A stretch of 64,000 nucleotides of DNA, from NCBI GenBank assembly GCA_030752605.1, contig JASMDX010000049.1:1-64000 (forward strand), written 5' to 3'. The notes beneath the pieces are model-generated. The model saw only the letters and a program-made list of their open reading frames with translations, did not search any database and was not told the origin of the DNA. The position numbers and the translations under genes are program-made. This DNA comes from GCA-2731375 sp002731375 (GTDB lineage: Bacteria; Pseudomonadota; Alphaproteobacteria; GCA-2731375). Below, in pieces: positions 59,748-64,000 of this stretch (position 1 is the first letter of the stretch; each line of letters opens with the position of its first letter).

Positions 59748-60851
59748 ATGAAAATCGGTAAAGTGGATACGACTATTGTGAAACTGCCTTACAGCACCGG
59801 CGGGAGAGGTAATATCGGCAATATGGATTGGTCCATGCTGGACTATGTCCTGATCCGCATAGAGACCGAAGACGGCATGGTCGGTTGGGGCGATGCCTTT
59901 GGCTATGGCGGCATCGCACCTGCCGTCAAGGCGATGGTGGATCACAGGATCGCCCCCTCGCTGATCGGCAAGAATGCCTCGGCCGTCACGCAACTGTCTT
60001 ATTTCCTGCAACAGGGCAACCACCTTCTTGGACGTTATGGCGTTACGATGTTCGCCATTTCCGGGATCGATATCGCGCTTTGGGATCTGGCGGGCAAGGC
60101 CGCGGGCGTGCCGGTTTCGACCTTATTGGGTGGGGCCCGGCGGACGGAAATTCCCGCCTATGCCTCCCTGTTCAACTACACCGACCCCGATCAGGTCGCC
60201 GAACATTGCCAGCGCGCCATGAGTGAAGGCTACGGATCCGTCAAACTGCATGAAACCACCGAGCCAGCGGTCCGCGCCGCCCGCCTGGCCATGGGCGACG
60301 GCGTGCCCTTGATGGTCGATACCAACTGCCCTTGGACACCGTGGCAGGCCAAGGAAGCGGCCCTGTCGTTCAAACCTTACGATCTGCATTGGCTGGAAGA
60401 GCCGATCTTCCCGCCCGAGGATTTTAACAGCCTCAATCGCCTTGGCATAGAGGTGGATATTCCCCTGGCGGCGGGCGAAAACGCCTGCACCGCGTTCGAA
60501 TTTAAGCAGATGATCGAGGCGGAGGCGGTGACCTACGTCCAACCCAGCGTCACCAAGGTTGGCGGCATAACGGAATTCCGCAAGATCATCACCCTGGGCG
60601 AGCTGGGCGGTACCACGGTGATGCCCCATGCCCCCTATTTCGCGCCGGGACTGTTGGCCACCTTGCAGCTGCTGGCAACCATGCCCGACGAATGCCTGGC
60701 CGAGACCTTCTACTTCAAGACTCTAGAAGCGAGCCTATACGGCGACGCCATCGTGGCTAAGGACGGCAACATCACAGTGCCGACGGGTCCAGGCCTAGGT
60801 TTGGATCCCAATTTGGACGTGATCAAGGATTATGCGGTGAAGGATGGTTAG
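59748..60851 (+). CDS. Second mandelate racemase/muconate lactonizing-family enzyme
   Basis: A 367-residue enolase-superfamily enzyme. Base region YGSVKLHETTEPAV (KxH instead of KxK), metal ligands in LMVDTNCPWTPWQA, HWLEEPIFPPED and AAGENACTAFEFKQ, and the histidine in VMPHAPYFAPGL. The K-x-H motif and different neighbours show it is not a recent duplicate of the gene before it. The start MKIGKVDTT has AGGAG 9 bases upstream. Together the two could process one acid sugar or a racemic pair of 2-hydroxy acids. Confidence 0.87.
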   Translation: MKIGKVDTTIVKLPYSTGGRGNIGNMDWSMLDYVLIRIETEDGMVGWGDAFGYGGIAPAVKAMVDHRIAPSLIGKNASAVTQLSYFLQQGNHLLGRYGVTMFAISGIDIALWDLAGKAAGVPVSTLLGGARRTEIPAYASLFNYTDPDQVAEHCQRAMSEGYGSVKLHETTEPAVRAARLAMGDGVPLMVDTNCPWTPWQAKEAALSFKPYDLHWLEEPIFPPEDFNSLNRLGIEVDIPLAAGENACTAFEFKQMIEAEAVTYVQPSVTKVGGITEFRKIITLGELGGTTVMPHAPYFAPGLLATLQLLATMPDECLAETFYFKTLEASLYGDAIVAKDGNITVPTGPGLGLDPNLDVIKDYAVKDG

Positions 60852-60860
60852 CTATAAAAT

Positions 60861-60960
60861 CGGAACAGGGCATTTATGCGGTACTCACTCATGACGTCTC
60901 ACCAATGACCTGCGGCGCCGCATCTGGGCGCCTGTTAGCGGACCTGATGGAAGGATACGA
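60861..60960 (+). pseudogene. FAD-dependent oxidoreductase C-terminal fragment
   Basis: Just after the second enolase-superfamily gene, one plus frame reads EQGIYAVLTHDVSPMTCGAA followed by SGRLLADLMEGYD. It resembles the end of DAO-type FAD oxidoreductases, where G-(I/L)-Y-x-x-x-T-H-(S/G)-V-x-x-x-P and G-R-L-x-A-D are conserved. No upstream part exists. The fragment is short, so the call is tentative. Confidence 0.35.
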
Positions 60961-61026
60961 TAGTGTTCTACTGAGTGCCATCCTAGACATTCCGCAAGCT
61001 CGGCGTTTGCCATCGCGTCCGTTTCA

Positions 61027-61145
61027 CGATTTAAGCGCGCAGGAAGAGGATTGGTATGAAGAGAAAAGCCGCCTCAACGCCTTTTTCAGCACCAATGTTT
61101 GAAACGATCCTGTGCAGGTTGAACACCGATACCGTGCTCATAACC
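61027..61145 (+). pseudogene. Isochorismatase-like gene, C-terminal-side fragment (inverted)
   Basis: The plus strand reads EEDWYEEKSRLNAFFSTNV, then after a one-base shift ETILCRLNTDTVLIT. In isochorismatase-fold proteins this corresponds to the E-K-x-R-x-S-A-F-x-x-T-x-L-x-x-x-L segment just before the catalytic cysteine. It lies tail to tail with the fragment on the minus strand that carries the preceding part of the same protein. The two meet at about 61137-61145. Confidence 0.6.
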
Positions 61146-61445
61146 CCATGTGTCCTGGCGCAAGCCGCCGTCCTTCAAGAAAGGCCACAGCTTGAAGAAG
61201 GCGCCCACATCGTGCTCGTTTCGAAAACCATGCCGCGTCCAGATGATCGGGATATCCTAGGCGGGGGCGGCGTCGAGCAATTTTATCATTGGCTCGATCA
61301 CGCGCCGCAATTGGCTGATATCGATGTTGCCTTTGCCATACCAGCCGTCGGGATAGAGAAAGTCATTCTGCGCGTCGATCACCACAACCGCCGTCCGGCC
61401 CGGCACCAGGTTCCAATGGGCGTTTCAAACGGATCGATACGCTCC
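61137..61445 (-). pseudogene. Isochorismatase-like gene, N-terminal fragment
   Basis: The minus strand reads ERIDPFETPIGTW, a frameshift, TAVVVIDAQNDFLYPDGWYG, IDISQLRRVIEPMIKLLDAA, a TAG at 61257-61259, DIPIIWTRHGFRNEHDVGAF, then KLWPFLKDGGLRQDTWGYE. It is the first half of an isochorismatase-family amidohydrolase, with the catalytic Asp in VVIDAQND. The remaining half is on the opposite strand immediately beyond. It lies 4 bases downstream of an intact isochorismatase gene in the same orientation. Confidence 0.8.
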
Positions 61446-61449
61446 ATGT

Positions 61450-62121
61450 TCAGGTATTCCGCCGCATGTGATCGAGCACCGCTTCAAGCGGTTCCACATC
61501 GCCGAACTTGGCGTCCATATCATACAGATTCCATTCTACCGCGCCGGCGATGCGGTCGCCGATGCATTCGCGCACGATGATCGGACGGAAGCCATCCGCA
61601 ATAGCGTCTTCCACCGTGGCGCGAACACACGCCGAGGCCGTGGCGCCGGTGACGACCAACGTATCGACGCCACAGGCCGTGAGATAACTCTGCAGATTGG
61701 TGCCGCGAAAGGCGGAGGCCTGTTTCTTGACGATCAGCATTTCGTCGTCCCGACGTTCCAGGCGGGTATCGATTTCCACCGCTTCGGAGCCCGCGCATAG
61801 AACCTCGGCGGGGATTTTCCTGCCCCACAGGCCCATGTCGGAATGCTCACCCTCGATAATTTCATAGGCCGTGGTGGTGAAGATGATCGGCAGACCCTTG
61901 GCGCGGAATGCGGCAAGTACCTCGTTCAGGGCCGGGATCACCGTCTCCATTCCCTCGCAAGTGAAGGCATTGTCTTCCCTGGTCCAGGCATTGGCCATGT
62001 CGATCACGACCAGGGCCGCTTTCTTGCCCCATCCGACGCGCCGTTGGAAGCCGCGCTCCTGATAAAGAGCGCTGTCGTTTGTAAAAAGCTTATTGAGCGC
62101 CGCCTTGATTTCCGGATCCAT
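61450..62121 (-). CDS. Isochorismatase-family hydrolase (N-carbamoylsarcosine amidase-like)
   Basis: A 223-residue cysteine hydrolase. The catalytic triad is Asp41 in LVVIDMANAW, a lysine in MLIVKKQASAF (Lys132 or 133) and Cys165 in TGATASACVRATVEDA, which match N-carbamoylsarcosine amidase and related enzymes. The segment IVRECIGDRIAGAVEWNLYD is the usual C-terminal part. It would hydrolyse a small amide or carbamoyl compound. The gene is divergent from the flavin monooxygenase-like gene, with a broken paralogue just downstream. Confidence 0.87.
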   Translation of the reverse strand: MDPEIKAALNKLFTNDSALYQERGFQRRVGWGKKAALVVIDMANAWTREDNAFTCEGMETVIPALNEVLAAFRAKGLPIIFTTTAYEIIEGEHSDMGLWGRKIPAEVLCAGSEAVEIDTRLERRDDEMLIVKKQASAFRGTNLQSYLTACGVDTLVVTGATASACVRATVEDAIADGFRPIIVRECIGDRIAGAVEWNLYDMDAKFGDVEPLEAVLDHMRRNT

Positions 62122-62228
62122 TGCGTTTTCCTCCCCACCGATGCCATGTTCTTCGCTTAGCCTATCATACTCGCCTCTGGATGCGATAACAGGCTAAGCT
62201 ATGATACGCACAGGCGAGTTTGAAACGA

Positions 62229-63431
62229 ATGGGCGGGGAAATGACAGCAAGATCAGAGGCGGGTGAGATGCTGGCAGGTTCGGCATTGGAGAACGCCCGC
62301 GCGGTGGCACCGGTGCTGCGCGCCGAGGGGAGCAGGATAGAAGTCGCCCGCGCTCTTACGCCCGAGGCCCTGGCCACTATGCATGAAGGCCAGCTGTTTC
62401 GCCTTAGCCTGCCCCGCCGGCACGGGGGGGCAGAGCTGCCTCTGCCGCAATTGGCGCAAGCGGCCGAGATTATCGGCGGTGCCGATGCCTCCGCCGCCTG
62501 GTGCCTGGGCCAGGCCCTGGGCTGCGCCATGACCGCCGCCTTCATGGATGAGAAACCGGCGCGCGAAGTGTTCGATCCAGCGGACGCGGTACTGGCCTGG
62601 GGTGCGGGCATACAAGGCAAGCTCACTGTGGCCGAAGGCGGTTATCTGGCATCCGGCACCTGGCGCTTTGCCTCCGGCAGTCACAACGCCACCTGGCTGG
62701 GCGGCCATTCAAAGGTTTTCGAGGCCGATGGCTCTCCCCGCCTGGATAAGAATGGAAAGCAGGCCAACCGCACCGCCCTGTTTCCCCGCGCCCAGGCCGA
62801 GATGGCGGACGACTGGCACGTCATGGGTCTGCGCGGCACCCGTAGCGAGGCCTACACTGTGGAAAATCTGTTCATCCCCGAGGGCCTGACCTCGGATCGC
62901 GAAACCGAAGCCGAGCGCCGGGTTGAGAGCACGTTGTTTCTTTTTCCCACCACCGCCGTCTATGCCTCCTTGTTTTCCTCCGTCGCACTGGGCATCGCGC
63001 AAAGCATGTTCGACGATCTAGTGGCCCTGGCGCGGAAAAAAACACCTCGCGGCGCCCGTAATGCCCTGCGCGACAGCCCGGTGTTCCAGACCAAGCTGGC
63101 GGAATTGGAAGCCCAGCTCGGCTCACCGAGGGCCTACAAGCACGCAATCTTGAGCGAGATCTGGGAGACGGTAGATGCCACGGGTGAATTGAGCATGGAC
63201 GACCGGGCCCGCATCCGTCTGTGCACAACCTACGCCATCAACCAGGCTACGGCGGTATCCGAGCAGGTCTATCATCTGGCCGGTTCCACCGCAATTTTTG
63301 AAAACGAACCGTTCGAGCGGCGCTTCCGCGATATCCACGCGGTCTCGCAACAGGTCCAGGCCAGACATACCAACTACGAAACCGTAGGTCGCTACATGCT
63401 GGGTCATGAAGCCGACACGGTCTTTATGTGA
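62229..63431 (+). CDS. Acyl-CoA dehydrogenase-fold flavin monooxygenase-like protein
   Basis: A 400-residue acyl-CoA dehydrogenase-fold protein. RLSLPRRHGGAELPLPQLAQ and ADASAAWCLGQALGCAMTAA match the N-terminal domain of the HsaA/DszC/HpaH-type group. ASGTWRFASGSHNATWLGGH is its flavin/substrate region. The dehydrogenase glutamate motif is absent, consistent with a two-component flavin-dependent monooxygenase or related enzyme. No flavin reductase gene is adjacent. The start could be the ATG at 62229, one at 62241, or a TTG at 62220. Its stop overlaps the next start (TGATG). Confidence 0.78.
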   Translation: MGGEMTARSEAGEMLAGSALENARAVAPVLRAEGSRIEVARALTPEALATMHEGQLFRLSLPRRHGGAELPLPQLAQAAEIIGGADASAAWCLGQALGCAMTAAFMDEKPAREVFDPADAVLAWGAGIQGKLTVAEGGYLASGTWRFASGSHNATWLGGHSKVFEADGSPRLDKNGKQANRTALFPRAQAEMADDWHVMGLRGTRSEAYTVENLFIPEGLTSDRETEAERRVESTLFLFPTTAVYASLFSSVALGIAQSMFDDLVALARKKTPRGARNALRDSPVFQTKLAELEAQLGSPRAYKHAILSEIWETVDATGELSMDDRARIRLCTTYAINQATAVSEQVYHLAGSTAIFENEPFERRFRDIHAVSQQVQARHTNYETVGRYMLGHEADTVFM

Positions 63432-64000
63432 TGGGACAGCGTTCGACATACGGCTGGCGCGGCAAGCTCGGCCTGATCGTACCGACCACCAATACCGTGA
63501 ACGAGGCGGAATGGAACATGGCCGCGCCCGACGGGGTCTCCATTCACGGCGCCCGTATCGTGCTGCACACCGATGTCACATCTGAGGCGGGCAAGGCGTC
63601 ATCAAAGGAAGACCTGCGCCAGGCCGTTAACAGCCTGGCCCCCGCCGGCCTGGATGCCATCGCCTATGGCTGCACCGCCGGCTCGCTTATGACGCCGCGC
63701 CATGGATTGGCGGATTTCATGACGGAAGTCTGTGACCTACCCTGCGTCACCGCCGGAGCTGCAATCGTCGATGCACTGCTTTCGCTGGAGGTAACCAGCG
63801 TCTCCGTGGCCACGCCCTATGACAAGAGTTTGAACAACCATGAAGCCGAGTTCCTGAACAGCCAGGGCATAAGGGTGCGGGCTATAGAGGGCTTGGGCTT
63901 TGGCGCCAACGGCCCCCACGAATATGCGCTGATGCATAAGGTACCCAGGCGAGACGTGCTTGAGCTGGCACGCAGGGTCGATGATCCCGGCGCCAATGGC
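63431..64000 (+). CDS. Maleate isomerase / arylmalonate decarboxylase-like Asp/Glu racemase-fold protein (partial)
   Basis: A gene that begins here and leaves the window after 190 codons. It reads YGWRGKLGLIVPTTNTVNEA at the start, with Cys81 in AIAYGCTAGSLMTPR and a later VATPYDKSLNNHEAEFL. This matches the maleate cis-trans isomerase / arylmalonate decarboxylase branch, where the first cysteine is catalytic. It is coupled by a one-base stop/start overlap to the monooxygenase-like gene. Together with the nearby isochorismatase it suggests degradation of an N-heterocyclic or amide compound yielding maleate, an inference from context. Confidence 0.82.
   Translation, partial: MGQRSTYGWRGKLGLIVPTTNTVNEAEWNMAAPDGVSIHGARIVLHTDVTSEAGKASSKEDLRQAVNSLAPAGLDAIAYGCTAGSLMTPRHGLADFMTEVCDLPCVTAGAAIVDALLSLEVTSVSVATPYDKSLNNHEAEFLNSQGIRVRAIEGLGFGANGPHEYALMHKVPRRDVLELARRVDDPGANG

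Noticed and set aside
61146..61200. Continuation of the plus-strand isochorismatase fragment beyond 61145
   Set aside because: From here the minus strand carries the clear DGGLRQDTW segment, so the residual plus-strand resemblance is probably chance.

Overview
The window looks like a chromosome segment of a free-living alphaproteobacterium, most likely of Rhodospirillales type. The sequence is GC-rich. Supporting marks are an rplM-rpsI pair with argC downstream, an S9 protein with a long Ala/Asp-rich N-terminal extension, an ELM1-family gene beside trxB, and adrenodoxin-type ferredoxin next to a cysteine desulfurase. No phage, insertion sequence, CRISPR array or rRNA was seen. The taxonomic placement is an inference from gene content; nothing was searched.

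Layout. 1-4.5 kb: the start of a GFA-family gene, tRNA-Leu(UAA), then a minus-strand housekeeping block (rplM, rpsI, terminator, a dead parDE module, an alkyltransferase-like DNA repair gene, argC, a gamma-carbonic-anhydrase-like protein). 4.7-19 kb: catabolic genes (acyl-CoA ligase, old yellow enzyme, cupin, an AceE/MdeB-like dehydrogenase with a divergent Lrp regulator, CoA-transferase, hydroxyisobutyrate-dehydrogenase-like enzyme, acyl-CoA dehydrogenase, MFS transporter, SDR, RraA-like protein). 19-28.4 kb: a sulfur-leaning stretch (cysteine synthase/CBS-like enzyme, epimerase, methyltransferase, a long NifS-like enzyme, a SqrR/BigR-like regulator beside a broken TauE/SafE exporter, cysE, cysteine desulfurase, ferredoxin). 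28.4-39.3 kb: acyl-CoA metabolism with a thiolase-like/DUF35 pair, enoyl-CoA hydratase, fadD, two acyl-CoA dehydrogenases and a CoA-transferase, interrupted by greB and several gene remnants. 39.3-43.6 kb: DUF454, Lrp, ELM1, trxB and LysR genes, then a probable small RNA. 43.7-50 kb: an IclR-controlled acyl-CoA operon with a second thiolase-like/DUF35 pair and a MaoC-CitE hydratase-lyase pair. 50-57.3 kb: a minus-strand respiratory molybdoenzyme operon (Crp/Fnr regulator, Mo subunit, FeS subunit, membrane anchor, DUF2249, NnrS-like multi-pass protein, hemerythrin). 57.4-64 kb: RidA, rhomboid, two enolase-superfamily enzymes, isochorismatases, a flavin monooxygenase-like enzyme and a maleate-isomerase-like gene that runs off the edge.

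Two themes stand out. First, the cell appears geared to degrade diverse carboxylic acids through CoA thioesters. Two thiolase-like proteins lack the thiolase nucleophilic cysteine and sit beside DUF35 zinc-ribbon partners, which points to C-C lyase (retro-aldol) chemistry rather than thiolysis. Second, the window is rich in decayed genes: parDE, a PAS-like ORF, TauE/SafE, universal stress protein, ABC-2 permease, a TPR/OGT-like fragment, a CaiB fragment, an FAD oxidoreductase tail and an isochorismatase split by an inversion. All intact starts were chosen from ribosome-binding sites, coupling to the upstream gene and family N-termini; several differ from the longest open frame.
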